Shown here: positions 31,413 through 40,569 of the stretch, piece by piece
How the letters are laid out: each line of letters opens with the position of its first letter
Position numbering within the stretch: position 1 is the first letter of the stretch
Translations under genes and position numbers: made by a program
DNA from: an uncultured Oscillospiraceae bacterium
GTDB taxonomy: Bacteria > Bacillota > Clostridia > Oscillospirales > Oscillospiraceae
Reading direction: 5' to 3'
NCBI GenBank assembly: GCA_947627325.1
Contig: CANQVO010000013.1
Span: 1-60,776, forward strand
Length of the DNA stretch: 60,776 nt
Notes under the pieces: generated by a model
The model's database searches: none
What the model was told of the DNA's origin: nothing
Seen by the model: only the letters and a program-made list of their open reading frames with translations

Positions 31413-32047
31413 AGATCGCCTCCCTCCTCCCCTCCGAGAAGGTCCGGGGCCGGTGGCTGTTGACCTTTGAGGACGGGAGCAAGCTGAAGATCACCGACCG
31501 GGAGATGGTGGACTTCTCCCTCTACGCCGGGCTGGACGTGCCCGAGGGGGCCCTGGAACAGCTGCGGGACGCCGCCGGGGAGTCCCAGGCCCGCCGCCGG
31601 GCGGCCAACATCCTCTCCGCCCGCCCCCTGAGCCGCCGGGAGTTGGAAAAGCGGCTGGTGGAGAAGGGGGAGACCCCCGCCCACGCCGCCGCCGCCTGCG
31701 ACTACATGGAGCGGCTGGGCTACCTCAACGACGAGCAGTACGCCCAGCAGCTGGCGCAACATTATGTAAACCAAGGCTACGGCCCCCGGAAGATCCGGGA
31801 CGAGCTCTACCGCCGGGGGGTGCCCCGGGAATTTTGGGACGGGGTCTTGGAAAACCTGGAGGACAACAGCGAGGCGTTGGACCGCTTCGTGGCCGCCAAG
31901 CTGGGCCGGGTGGAGCGGCCCGACCGCAAGGACTTAAAGCGGGTGTCCGACGCCCTGGCCCGCCGGGGCTACGCCTGGAGCGATATCTCCGCCGCCCTGC
32001 GGCGGTATGCCGACCACATGGACGACTGGAGGGAGGAAGATCCGTGA
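31409..32047 (+). CDS. recX: Regulatory protein RecX
   Basis: A 212-residue helical protein with three repeated three-helix units. The first holds [10 protein letters not shown] at about residues 73-82, followed by [10 protein letters not shown] near 105-114, then [12 protein letters not shown] and a third R-R-G-Y-A-W-S-D-I. RecX modulates RecA filaments. It is coupled to recA by ATGA and to rimO by GTGA. A TTATGTAAAC decamer is embedded at 31762-31771 using codons (TAT, GTA) that are rare in the rest of the gene. Confidence 0.93.
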   Translation: MKIASLLPSEKVRGRWLLTFEDGSKLKITDREMVDFSLYAGLDVPEGALEQLRDAAGESQARRRAANILSARPLSRRELEKRLVEKGETPAHAAAACDYMERLGYLNDEQYAQQLAQHYVNQGYGPRKIRDELYRRGVPREFWDGVLENLEDNSEALDRFVAAKLGRVERPDRKDLKRVSDALARRGYAWSDISAALRRYADHMDDWREEDP

Positions 32048-33363
32048 ACATCGCCTTTGTCTCCCTGGGCTGTGCCAAAAATCTGGTGAACACCGAGCAG
32101 ATGATGGCCCTGTGCCAGGCGGAGGGCTGGCGCGTCACCACCGACCCCGACGGGGCGGACGTGGCGGTGCTGAACACCTGCGGCTTTATCGAGAGCGCCA
32201 AGAGCGAGGCCATCGACCACATCCTCTCCCTGGCCCATCTGAAGGAGGAGGGGCGGCTGGGCAAGCTGTTGGTGGCGGGGTGCTTGAGCCAGCGGTACCA
32301 GATGGAGATGCTGGAGGAACTGCCGGAGATCGACGGCCTGCTGGGCACGGGCAGCTACACCGACGTGGTGGAGGCCGTCAAGGCCATGGAGGCTGGGGAC
32401 GTGCCCACCTTCTTTGGGGACATCCACCGCACGGTGGAAAACGGCGCCCGGCTGTTGAGCGCCCCCGCCTACTCCGCCTACCTAAAGATCGCCGAGGGGT
32501 GCGACAACCACTGCGCCTACTGCGTCATCCCCTCCCTCCGGGGCCGCTACCGCTCCCGGGAGATGGACTCCCTCCTGGCGGAGGCTGGGGCCCTGGCCGA
32601 TCAGGGGGTGGGGGAGTTGATCGTGGTGGCCCAGGACATCACCCGCTACGGAACCGACTGGGACGGGAAGCGGCATCTGCCCCAGCTGTTGATGGAATTA
32701 TGTAAACTTCCCTTCCACTGGATCCGCCTCCACTACCTCTACCCCGACGAGTTCACCGACGAGCTGATCGACGTGATCGCCCGGGAGCCCAAGATCGTCA
32801 AATACCTGGACATCCCCATCCAGCACGCCAGCGACCGCATCCTAAAGGCCATGAACCGCCGGGGGACCAAGGCGGAGTTGGAGGCGCTGTTCGCCGCCCT
32901 CCGGGCGAGGATCCCCGGCCTGGTCATTCGCACCTCCCTCATCACCGGCTTGCCCGGGGAGAGCGAGGCGGAGTTCCAGGAGCTGTGCGACTTCCTCCGG
33001 GCCCAGCGGCTGGAGCGGGCGGGCATCTTCCCCTTCTCCCCGGAGGAGGGCACCCCCGCCTTTACCATGCCCGACCAGGTGCCCGAGGAGGTGGCCCGGC
33101 GGCGGGCGGAACTGCTGGTGGACCTCCAGAGCCGGGTAATGGACGCCTACAACGAGACGCGGCTGGGCACAGTGATGGAGGTCCTGTGCGAGGGCTTTGA
33201 CCCCGAGGCCGGGTGCTTCCGGGGCCGCAGCTATGCCGACTCCCCCGACGTGGACGGCCACGTCTTCTTCACCGCCGCCGGGACCGTCCCGGCGGGGAGA
33301 TTTGTCAACGTGCGGATCACCGGGACGGAGAACGGCGACCTCACAGGAGAAGTGGAGGACTGA
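32044..33363 (+). CDS. rimO: Ribosomal protein S12 methylthiotransferase
   Basis: A 439-residue radical-SAM enzyme. The N-terminal UPF0004 domain starts S-L-G-C-A-K-N-L-V-N-T-E (the RimO form, as opposed to MiaB) and supplies three cysteines for the first 4Fe-4S cluster. The radical-SAM motif C-D-N-H-C-A-Y-C lies near residue 154. A C-terminal TRAM domain (about 370-439) binds RNA/S12. It adds a methylthio group to a conserved aspartate of S12. The GTG start at 32044 overlaps the recX stop and follows GGAGGAAG. A decamer TTATGTAAAC lies at 32698-32707. Confidence 0.96.
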   Translation: MNIAFVSLGCAKNLVNTEQMMALCQAEGWRVTTDPDGADVAVLNTCGFIESAKSEAIDHILSLAHLKEEGRLGKLLVAGCLSQRYQMEMLEELPEIDGLLGTGSYTDVVEAVKAMEAGDVPTFFGDIHRTVENGARLLSAPAYSAYLKIAEGCDNHCAYCVIPSLRGRYRSREMDSLLAEAGALADQGVGELIVVAQDITRYGTDWDGKRHLPQLLMELCKLPFHWIRLHYLYPDEFTDELIDVIAREPKIVKYLDIPIQHASDRILKAMNRRGTKAELEALFAALRARIPGLVIRTSLITGLPGESEAEFQELCDFLRAQRLERAGIFPFSPEEGTPAFTMPDQVPEEVARRRAELLVDLQSRVMDAYNETRLGTVMEVLCEGFDPEAGCFRGRSYADSPDVDGHVFFTAAGTVPAGRFVNVRITGTENGDLTGEVED

Positions 33364-33365
33364 AC

Positions 33366-33890
33366 ATGAATCTACCCAACAAGCTGACCCTGCTCCGCAT
33401 GGCCATGGTGCCTGTGTACGTGGCCCTGATGCTCCTGGACTTCCCCGGCCACGCCCTCATCGCCCTGGCGGTCTTCATCCTGGCCAGCCTCACCGACCTG
33501 TTGGACGGCCACATCGCCCGGAGCCGGAACCTCATCACCAACTTCGGCAAGTTCATGGACCCCCTGGCGGACAAGGTGCTGGTCACCGCCTCCATGGTCT
33601 GCTTCTGCGCCGCCGGGGCCATGCCGGCCTGGGCGGTGATCGTGGTGCTCTTTCGGGAGTTCGCCGTGTCCGGGATGCGCCTGGTGGCGGTGGAGGGGGG
33701 CCGGGTCATCGCCGCGGGCTGGTCGGGCAAGGTGAAGACCGCCGCCACCATGGTCTGCCTGTGCGTGATGCACCTGCCCATCCCCACCCCGGTGAACTGG
33801 CTGTGCGTGGGGATCATCGTGGTCACCACCCTCTACTCCGGCGTGGAGTACTTCGTCAAAAACCGGGACGTGTTCCGGGGCTCTATGTGA
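33366..33890 (+). CDS. pgsA: CDP-diacylglycerol-glycerol-3-phosphate 3-phosphatidyltransferase
   Basis: A 174-residue membrane enzyme making phosphatidylglycerol phosphate. The CDP-alcohol phosphatidyltransferase motif D-G-x2-A-R-x8-G-x3-D-x3-D is fully present at about residues 46-68 (D-G-H-I-A-R...G-K-F-M-D-P-L-A-D). Five or six membrane helices follow. ATG 33366 comes two bases after the rimO stop. It ends the operon. Confidence 0.95.
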   Translation: MNLPNKLTLLRMAMVPVYVALMLLDFPGHALIALAVFILASLTDLLDGHIARSRNLITNFGKFMDPLADKVLVTASMVCFCAAGAMPAWAVIVVLFREFAVSGMRLVAVEGGRVIAAGWSGKVKTAATMVCLCVMHLPIPTPVNWLCVGIIVVTTLYSGVEYFVKNRDVFRGSM

Positions 33891-33896
33891 CAAAAT

Positions 33897-33926
33897 TCAA
33901 AGAAGCGGCGAGGCCGCTTCTTTGAT
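33897..33926 (+). terminator. Hairpin after pgsA
   Basis: The stem TCAAAGAAGCGGC with its complement around a GAG loop starts seven bases after the stop. The T tail is short, so it may act with the next hairpin. Confidence 0.6.
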
Positions 33927-34002
33927 ACATTTCGCGGCCCGCCGCAGCGCGCGCCCCGGCCGGACGGGACGGCCGCCCCCATGGGCGAAAATACCCATAG
34001 CA

Positions 34003-34041
34003 AAAAAGCCCCCTGTTGCGATCTTGCAACAGGGGGCTTTT
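34003..34041. terminator. Bidirectional terminator between pgsA and the PP2C gene
   Basis: The stem AAAAGCCCCCTGTTGC with its complement, loop GATCTT, A run on the left and T run on the right, lies between convergent operons. Confidence 0.9.
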
Positions 34042-34076
34042 ATCTGTGGTCGATTGGCGGGCTGGCCCGGCTTGTC

Positions 34077-36899
34077 TCAGGCGTCGGCTTCTCCGAAACG
34101 CTTCACCAGTGTCAGGATGTTCCGCCCGTCCCGGCAGGCGTAGTCCACCCGGTCCATGAACTGCTTGACAATGTAGATGCCCATGCCGCCGATCTCCCGC
34201 TCCTCGGCGGAGAGGGTGGTGTCCGGGTCGGGCTTCTGGGTGGGGTCGTAGGGGCGGCCGTCGTCGGTGAAGACCAGCTTCACCTGCCCGTGGGCCACGG
34301 CGCACTCCACGCTGGCCTGGTTGGCCCCGCTGTAACGGACGATGTTGGAGAATATCTCGTCCACGGCGATGTTCATCTTCAGCACGATCTTCTGGGGCAC
34401 GCCGGCCTCCGTCATGGCCTGCTCCACAAAGTCCAGCGCCGAAGCCATGGTCTCCATGGTGGGCTGGACGGTAAGGATGTTCCGGGGGAGCATCTTCAGG
34501 TGGACCATGGTGATGTCGTCAAACTGGGGCGCCTCCCCCACAAAGCGGTCCACGTCCGCCTTCACCGTCCGGCACACCTCCTGGGCGCTCATGCCCTTCA
34601 CGCCGTTCAAAGCGGCCAGGAGCCGGTCGTTGCCGTAGAGCTCCAGATTGCCGTCGGTGGCCTCGGTGACGCCGTCGGTGTAGAGGTAGATCTCGTCCCC
34701 GGGCTCCAGCTTCATCTCCCCCACCCGGTAGCGCACGCCGTCCATGCCGCCCAGGACGAAGCCGGGGCGGAACTCCAGGAAGCTGGGCTCCCCGCCGTGG
34801 AACACCACGGGGGCGTTGTGCCCGGCGTTGGCGAAGGTGAGGTTCCCGGTGGTCAGGTCCAGAATGCCCATCCAGCAGGTGACGAACATCTCCGCGTCGT
34901 TCCCCTCGCACAGGGCGGAGTTGGCCCGGGTGAGGATCTGGCCCACGTCGCTCTCCTGCTCGGCACAGCTCTTGATGATGGTCTTGGCCTTCATCATGAA
35001 CATGGCCGCCGTGATCCCCTTGCCGGACACGTCCGCGATGAGGAAGGCCAGGCGGTTCTCCCCCAGGAGGTAGAAGTCGTAAAAGTCGCCGCCCACCTCC
35101 TTGGCGGTGTCCATGGTGGCGTAGATGTCAAAGTCGGTGCGGTCGGGGTAGGGCGGGAAGACGCTGGGCAGAGTGGAGGACTGGATCACCTTGGCGATCT
35201 CCAGCTCCTTGTCCAGCCGGGCCGCCGCCTCGGCGATGTAGCCCTTCAGGGCGGCCACGGTGGAGTTGATGTCGTCAGACAGGGAGACAAATTCCTCGTT
35301 GGTCCGCACGTCCACCGACACGTCCAGGTTGCCCCCGGTGATCTGGGCCAGGGTGCCGTTGATCTTGTGGATGTTCTCCACCACCAGCTTTTTTATCAGG
35401 ATATACACCAGCACAAAGAGGACGGCGAAGACCAGGATCTCCATAAACACCGTCACGTAGACCGACAGATCCCGGGAGAACAGCACCTCGTCCGTGGGCT
35501 CCACGGCGATGATGTAGTAGCCCTCCGTGCGGTCGTACATGAGGTAGCACGGCTGGCCGTACACCTCCCGCTGATATCGGCGGCCCGCCGTCATGGCGGA
35601 GGTGTCCAGCTCCAGGCCGGTCACGGACAGGTCCCGGCCCTCGTCGCCCTTGGGGTCGCTGACGATGGTCTGGTCCTCCCCGCTGATGATGAGGTAGCCC
35701 GTCTCCCCCACGTGGCGGTTCCGGGTGGCGCCCACCACCAGGTGGTCGATGTCCTGGCGGAAGCGCGCGGCGTCGTACCCCACCTGGACAAAGCCGCCGT
35801 CCGCCAGGGCCACCCCGGCGTATTTCATGTAGACGTTGTCGTCCGCAGAGATGGGCTGGTAGCTCTGGGCGATCTCACGCTCGCCGGAGAGGAGGGGCAG
35901 AAAGTCCGCCGACTGCCCGCCGGAGGCCATGTCAAAGCCCACGTAGCCCTCGTTGGTGGAGCAGGTGATGATCCCGTTTTCGTCAACAATATTGATCTCG
36001 GACAGGTCGTTTTCCGGGTCGGCGTTGATCTTTTGCAGGAGGGCCAGGTCCACCCGCTCCGCGCTGTCGATCTCGGCGGCCACCTTGCGGGTCAACTCCA
36101 GGAGGTTCTCGTCGGAGGCCCGCTCGATATCCCCCTTCACGTCCGCGATGTTCAGCCGGAACAGGTCCTGGCTCTCCCGGATGGAGACGCTGGTCTGCAC
36201 GATGATGGTGAAAAAGCTGGTGACGCAGAAGGCCGCCACCACCACGATGAGCAGCCACCGGGAGAAGGACTGGGACAGCTGCTTGTGCTCCTTGTCCACC
36301 TTCAGCTTCTCCTTGCCGATGAGGGTCACCACCAGAAGGCTGAACATCACCGAGAAGGCGTTGGCGATGATCATGGGGGGCGCGCAGCCCTTGACGAAGG
36401 TGAAGGCCTGCTTCACGTCGTAGATGTTGGTGAAGAAGATCATCAGCATATGCAGGACCTCCGTCACCAGCCCCACGGCGAAGCCGTAGTACCAGGACGG
36501 CTTTTTGTCGTCGAACATGCACTTGCGGATGGCCGCCCCCAGTATACCGGCCAGGATGGTGGACACCGCGCAGGCCAGGCGGGTGTACGTCCCCGCCCCC
36601 CAGTAGACGGCAAACCACCGCTCCAGCCCGCCGATAAGGCCGGCCAGAACGCCCGCCGGGGCGCCGAAGATCAGTCCCGCGCACAGCGGCGCGGCGTCCC
36701 GGACGTTGATGATGACCCCGTAGGCCGGCACGCCGAACTCCGAGCAGAAGACGGACACCAGCCCCAGGACCACCCCGTAAAAGAGCTGGGCCCGCCCGCG
36801 GCTCCAGCGGCCCACGGCGGTCTTCCGGCTCAGAAGGTACAGAACCGCCGTAGCCAGCACCGGGCAGGCCGCGGCGATGATCAGTCGAATGTATACCAT
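34077..36899 (-). CDS. SpoIIE-type PP2C phosphatase fused to a GHKL (RsbW-like) kinase domain, membrane-bound
   Basis: A 940-residue signalling protein. Residues 1-210 form a block of about six membrane helices resembling a LytS-type sensor. A large extracellular sensor loop follows (about 235-455), then a helix and a HAMP-like segment. The PP2C/SpoIIE domain (about 545-780) has intact metal motifs: E-V-G-G-D-F-Y-D, A-D-V-S-G-K-G, N-A-G-H-N-A-P, Y-T-D-G-V-T-E and F-D-D-I-T. The last 140 residues are a complete GHKL ATPase like RsbW/SpoIIAB: N-box D-E-I-F-S-N-I, G1 D-D-G-R-P-Y-D-P, and the G-G-M-G-I-Y-I-V helix. It thus joins a phosphatase and an anti-sigma-type kinase. No STAS protein or sigma factor is encoded nearby. 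It lies downstream of two GHKL-like symporters. Confidence 0.88.
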   Translation of the reverse strand: MVYIRLIIAAACPVLATAVLYLLSRKTAVGRWSRGRAQLFYGVVLGLVSVFCSEFGVPAYGVIINVRDAAPLCAGLIFGAPAGVLAGLIGGLERWFAVYWGAGTYTRLACAVSTILAGILGAAIRKCMFDDKKPSWYYGFAVGLVTEVLHMLMIFFTNIYDVKQAFTFVKGCAPPMIIANAFSVMFSLLVVTLIGKEKLKVDKEHKQLSQSFSRWLLIVVVAAFCVTSFFTIIVQTSVSIRESQDLFRLNIADVKGDIERASDENLLELTRKVAAEIDSAERVDLALLQKINADPENDLSEINIVDENGIITCSTNEGYVGFDMASGGQSADFLPLLSGEREIAQSYQPISADDNVYMKYAGVALADGGFVQVGYDAARFRQDIDHLVVGATRNRHVGETGYLIISGEDQTIVSDPKGDEGRDLSVTGLELDTSAMTAGRRYQREVYGQPCYLMYDRTEGYYIIAVEPTDEVLFSRDLSVYVTVFMEILVFAVLFVLVYILIKKLVVENIHKINGTLAQITGGNLDVSVDVRTNEEFVSLSDDINSTVAALKGYIAEAAARLDKELEIAKVIQSSTLPSVFPPYPDRTDFDIYATMDTAKEVGGDFYDFYLLGENRLAFLIADVSGKGITAAMFMMKAKTIIKSCAEQESDVGQILTRANSALCEGNDAEMFVTCWMGILDLTTGNLTFANAGHNAPVVFHGGEPSFLEFRPGFVLGGMDGVRYRVGEMKLEPGDEIYLYTDGVTEATDGNLELYGNDRLLAALNGVKGMSAQEVCRTVKADVDRFVGEAPQFDDITMVHLKMLPRNILTVQPTMETMASALDFVEQAMTEAGVPQKIVLKMNIAVDEIFSNIVRYSGANQASVECAVAHGQVKLVFTDDGRPYDPTQKPDPDTTLSAEEREIGGMGIYIVKQFMDRVDYACRDGRNILTLVKRFGEADA

Positions 36900-37072
36900 G
36901 TTCTCCCCTCGCTTCCCTTTATTGGACGGTCAAGTGCTCCGCTGGGCCGATCGTCAGACCTCGCCCTCGTCGGATCGTCACCCGAAACGTCCGCGCCGGT
37001 CCGTTCCGGGTCTTTTCCATGGTCATGCCCATCCCCCCTGTGAAACTAAACGTCCCGCCCGGTCAGCGGGTC

Positions 37073-38695
37073 TTACCCCTTCCGGGCCGGGGCGGCCTTC
37101 TGGCCCTTGCGCCGGAGGGTATCCCCATCCAGCATATCCAGCGAGCCGCCCACCACCGTCAGGCCCATCTGCAGTACGAACAGGTCCACCGCCGTGGCGG
37201 TGAACTCCAAGACCACGTTCAGCGCCGTGGTGATGGCCACCGCCTCGGCGGGGACGCCCAGCTGGACAAAGAGTAATGTATAGCAGGTCAACGTACTCCC
37301 CGGCACCGGCGGGGCGGCGATGGCCAGCACCGCGGTGATGAACAGCGCCGTCAACAGCCAAGAGGGGGAGATGGTCACGTCATAGACCTCCGCCATGCTC
37401 AGCGCCGCCGCCATGAACATCACCGACGCGCCGGGCATAAAGACCACCTGGCCCAGGGGGACGCCGAAGCGGATGAGCTTGGGGTCGATGCCCAGGTCCT
37501 GCTCACAACAGGCCACGTTGGTGGGGTAGGCCGCCACGGAGGAGGCGGTGCTCAGCCCCACCAGGAAGGTGGGCATGGTCTTTTTCAGGATCACCCCGGG
37601 CCGCACCCGGTTTTTGAGGCACACCCACACCACGTACACCAGCATGATGAGCACATAGCCCGCCGCCATGGCCGGGAGGATCTTGTAGGAGTGGAGCAGG
37701 ACGGCCAGGTCGTCGCTGAGGAGCATATTCAGGATGCTCCCGAAGACGAACACCGGCACCAGGGTGCTCACCCCTCCCATGATGAGCTGGACCACGTAGT
37801 CGGCCTGCTCGATGAAGGTGGCGGCCACCGAGACCTTCTCCCCCAAGATCAGCACCGCGATGCCGATGAGCACCGCCACGAAGATGATCTGGAGGGGGTT
37901 GCCCTCGGTGAAGGGGGTGAAGAAGTTGTCCGGGACGATGTCCAGCACCATCTCCATCAGCTCCGAGGGGTCAAAGGCGGCCCCGCCCCCGGCGGTCACC
38001 GGGAACATGGGGAGCATGACCGCGCTCCCCACCGCCGTGAGGAGGAAGGTCATCAGCACAAAATGGGACACCATCCGCTTGCCGATGCGGCCGAAGGTGG
38101 CCGTATCCCCGATACAGCAGATGCCCCAGGTCACAGACAGGAAGATCATGGGCCCCGCCACCGCAGAGAGCAGACCCATAAAGGTGCCGAAGATGGGGTC
38201 GATGATCTTGCCGGTGATGACGGCCCGGACCTCGCCGGGCAAAAACTGCCCCAGCAGGCCCAGGACCACCGCCAACGCCACGGCGATGCCCATGGAGGCC
38301 ATGGGGGACTGCCGCCGCTCCGGCTTGGGGGTGAACAGGACCCGGTTCACCCCGTCCCGGTACTGCCAGATGGGGGCCAGGCCCATGTTCGCCATCATGC
38401 CCGACAGCATGGCCCCGCCCTCGGCCGACTCGTCCTTCGCCCGGAAGGGGTCCAGGCTCTCCCCGGGGACCGCCGCCGCCACCTGGATGGAGCGCAGGCG
38501 GCGCTGGAGGCGGAGGGAGAAGCGCTGGGCCGTGTTCCGCTCCCGGTAGCACAGCAAAGCCTCCTCCATGGCAAGCCGGACCCGCAGGGCCTCCCGCCGC
38601 GCCACCTTCGCCTGGGCCAAAAATTGGTCGATGGCCTCACTGGCGGCGTCGATCCCCCCGTCGGTCAGTTCAAATTCCCGCACGATCTTTTCCAT
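37073..38695 (-). CDS. DAACS (SDF)-family symporter with N-terminal degenerate GHKL domain, paralog 1
   Basis: A 540-residue fusion. Residues 1-125 are soluble and follow the RsbW-like layout: helix with R-L-A-M-E-E-A-L-L (N-box position, Asn replaced by Cys), strand pair ending V-P-G-E-S-L-D-P-F, then G-G-A-M-L-S-G-M-M and W-Q-Y-R-D-G-V-N-R-V. The catalytic motifs are degraded. Residues 130-520 form an eight-helix transporter like glutamate/dicarboxylate carriers, with an S-T-A-S-S-V-A-A-Y-P hairpin and a helix-7 stretch F-M-P-G-A-S where the family has N-M-D-G-T. Substrate and ion use are therefore doubtful. It has its own promoter and lies upstream of the PP2C-GHKL gene. Confidence 0.8.
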   Translation of the reverse strand: MEKIVREFELTDGGIDAASEAIDQFLAQAKVARREALRVRLAMEEALLCYRERNTAQRFSLRLQRRLRSIQVAAAVPGESLDPFRAKDESAEGGAMLSGMMANMGLAPIWQYRDGVNRVLFTPKPERRQSPMASMGIAVALAVVLGLLGQFLPGEVRAVITGKIIDPIFGTFMGLLSAVAGPMIFLSVTWGICCIGDTATFGRIGKRMVSHFVLMTFLLTAVGSAVMLPMFPVTAGGGAAFDPSELMEMVLDIVPDNFFTPFTEGNPLQIIFVAVLIGIAVLILGEKVSVAATFIEQADYVVQLIMGGVSTLVPVFVFGSILNMLLSDDLAVLLHSYKILPAMAAGYVLIMLVYVVWVCLKNRVRPGVILKKTMPTFLVGLSTASSVAAYPTNVACCEQDLGIDPKLIRFGVPLGQVVFMPGASVMFMAAALSMAEVYDVTISPSWLLTALFITAVLAIAAPPVPGSTLTCYTLLFVQLGVPAEAVAITTALNVVLEFTATAVDLFVLQMGLTVVGGSLDMLDGDTLRRKGQKAAPARKG

Positions 38696-38767
38696 GTCCT
38701 CTTAGGACCCCTTTCCTCCCCGGCGGCGGCACACGGCCCCGTCGTTTCGTGGACAAAATACCGCTTC

Positions 38768-38796
38768 ATTTTACACGAAATGTCTGTCCAATGCAA
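38768..38796 (-). promoter_or_regulatory. Promoter of symporter paralog 1
   Basis: On the minus strand TTGCAT (38796-38791), a 17-base spacer, then TAAAAT (38773-38768). The surrounding 50 bases resemble the promoter of paralog 2, so the promoter was duplicated with the gene. Confidence 0.65.
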
Positions 38797-38840
38797 CCCC
38801 ACGTGAGGAAAAACAGTCCCTGGGCGGGCGTTTTTCGCCC

Positions 38841-40463
38841 TTACGCCCCCTTCGCCTCGTCCGCCGCCCGCTCCCGCCGGTGGAGGGTATCCGTGTCCAG
38901 CATATCCAGTGAGTTCCCCACCAGGGTCAGGGCCATCTGGAGACCGAAGAGGTTGACCGCCGTGGAGGTGAACTCCAAGACCACGTTCAGCGCCGTGGTG
39001 ATGGCCACCGCCTCGGCGGGGACGCCCAGCTGGACGAAGAGGAGCGTGTAACAGGTCAGGGCGCTCCCCGGCACCGGCGGGGCGGCGATGGCCAGCACCG
39101 CGGTGATGAACAGCGCCGTCAACAGCCAGGAGGGGGAGATGGTCACGCCGTAGACCTCCGCCATGCCCAGCGCCGCCGCCAGAAGGGTCACCGCCGCGCC
39201 GGGCATGAAGATCACCTGCCCCAGGGGCAGGCCGAAGCGGAGCACCTTGGGGTCGATGCCCAGGTCCTGCTCACAGCACGCCGCGTTGGTGGGGTAGGCC
39301 GCCACGGAGGAGGCGGTGCTCAGCCCCAGCAGGAAGGTGGGCAGGGTCTTTTTGACGATCACGCCGGGGCTGACCCGCAGCTTGACGCAGACCAGGACCA
39401 GGTAGATCAGCGTCACCGTGACCAGGCTCAAGCCCAGGGCCAGGACGACCTTATAGGAGCGGACCAGGGCGGCAAAGCTGTCGCTGAGGAACATATTGAG
39501 GATGCTCCCAAAGACGAAGACCGGGATCAGGGCGCTCACCGCCCCCATGATGAGCTGGACGATGTAGTTGGCCTGCTCGATGAAGGTGGTCGCCACCGAG
39601 ACCTTCTCCCCCAACAGCAGGAGGGCGATCCCGATCAGCACCGCCACAAAGATGATCTGGAGGGGGTTGCCCTCGGTGAAGGGGGTGAAGAAGTTGTCCG
39701 GGATAATGTCCAGCACCATGTCCCGCAGCTCCGCGGGGGCGAAGACCGCGCCGCCCCCGGGGGAGACGTGAAACAGCGGCAGCATGGCCGCGCCCCCCGC
39801 CGCCGTGAGGAGGAAGGTCATCAGCACGAAGTGGGACACCATCCGCTTGCCCACCCGGCCGAGGGTGGCCGTGTCCCCGATACAGCAGATGCCCCAGGTC
39901 ACGGAGAGGAAGATCATGGGCCCCGACACGGCGGAGAGGATGCCCATGAAGGTGTTGAAGATGGGCGTGATGACCTCCCGGGTGATCCCCGCCCGAAGCC
40001 CGCCCGGCAGGAGCTGTCCCAGCAGGCCCAAAATCACCGCCAGCGCCACCGCCGCCGCCATGGAGGTGATGAGGGACTGGCGCTTTTTCCGCTTGGGGGT
40101 GAACAGGATGTGGTTCACCCCGTCCCGGTACTGCCACAGAGGGGCCAGGCCCATGTGGGCCATCATCCCCGCCAGCATGGCCCCGCCCTCGTCCAGGGCG
40201 TCCCCCTCCCGGAAGGGGTCCAGCCGCCCGCCGGGGATGACCGCCTCCACCCGGATGGAGCGCAAGCGCCGCTGGAGACAGAGGACGAACCGCTCCGTCT
40301 CGCGGCGCTCCCGGTAGCACAGCAGGGCCTCCTCCATGGCCAGCCGGACCCGCAGGATCTCCCGCTGTTCCACCCCCATCTGGGCCAAAAATTGCTCGAT
40401 GGCCTCGCTGGCGGCGTCGATCCCCGTGTCGGTCAAATCGTATGCCGTTCTGATCTTTTCCAT
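38841..40463 (-). CDS. DAACS (SDF)-family symporter with N-terminal degenerate GHKL domain, paralog 2
   Basis: Exactly the same length (540 residues) as paralog 1 and alike along the whole length by eye, so this is a tandem duplication. The N-terminal 125 residues again carry R-L-A-M-E-E-A-L-L-C, G-G-R-L-D-P-F and G-G-A-M-L-A-G-M-M. The transporter part has T-A-S-S-V-A-A-Y-P-T-N and F-M-P-G-A-A in place of N-M-D-G-T. The start was placed at ATG 40463 (MEKI, as in paralog 1), not at the long upstream ORF start that runs through the promoter. The leader contains a strong GC hairpin (40488-40514) absent from paralog 1. Confidence 0.8.
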   Translation of the reverse strand: MEKIRTAYDLTDTGIDAASEAIEQFLAQMGVEQREILRVRLAMEEALLCYRERRETERFVLCLQRRLRSIRVEAVIPGGRLDPFREGDALDEGGAMLAGMMAHMGLAPLWQYRDGVNHILFTPKRKKRQSLITSMAAAVALAVILGLLGQLLPGGLRAGITREVITPIFNTFMGILSAVSGPMIFLSVTWGICCIGDTATLGRVGKRMVSHFVLMTFLLTAAGGAAMLPLFHVSPGGGAVFAPAELRDMVLDIIPDNFFTPFTEGNPLQIIFVAVLIGIALLLLGEKVSVATTFIEQANYIVQLIMGAVSALIPVFVFGSILNMFLSDSFAALVRSYKVVLALGLSLVTVTLIYLVLVCVKLRVSPGVIVKKTLPTFLLGLSTASSVAAYPTNAACCEQDLGIDPKVLRFGLPLGQVIFMPGAAVTLLAAALGMAEVYGVTISPSWLLTALFITAVLAIAAPPVPGSALTCYTLLFVQLGVPAEAVAITTALNVVLEFTSTAVNLFGLQMALTLVGNSLDMLDTDTLHRRERAADEAKGA

Positions 40464-40535
40464 GTCCTTCCAGGTCCCCTTTCTGTGCGGACGGCGGGGC
40501 TCCGCCCCGCCGTCTTCTGGACAACATTCCGCTTC

Positions 40536-40564
40536 ATTGTACACGAAATATCCGCCCGGCGCAA
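40536..40564 (-). promoter_or_regulatory. Promoter of symporter paralog 2
   Basis: On the minus strand TTGCGC (40564-40559), a 17-base spacer, then TACAAT (40541-40536). Confidence 0.65.
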
Positions 40565-40569
40565 CCCAC

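Noticed and set aside
33981-37043. A 1020-codon plus-strand frame opposite the PP2C-GHKL gene
   Set aside because: Same codon shadow effect; the minus-strand product has intact PP2C and GHKL motifs.
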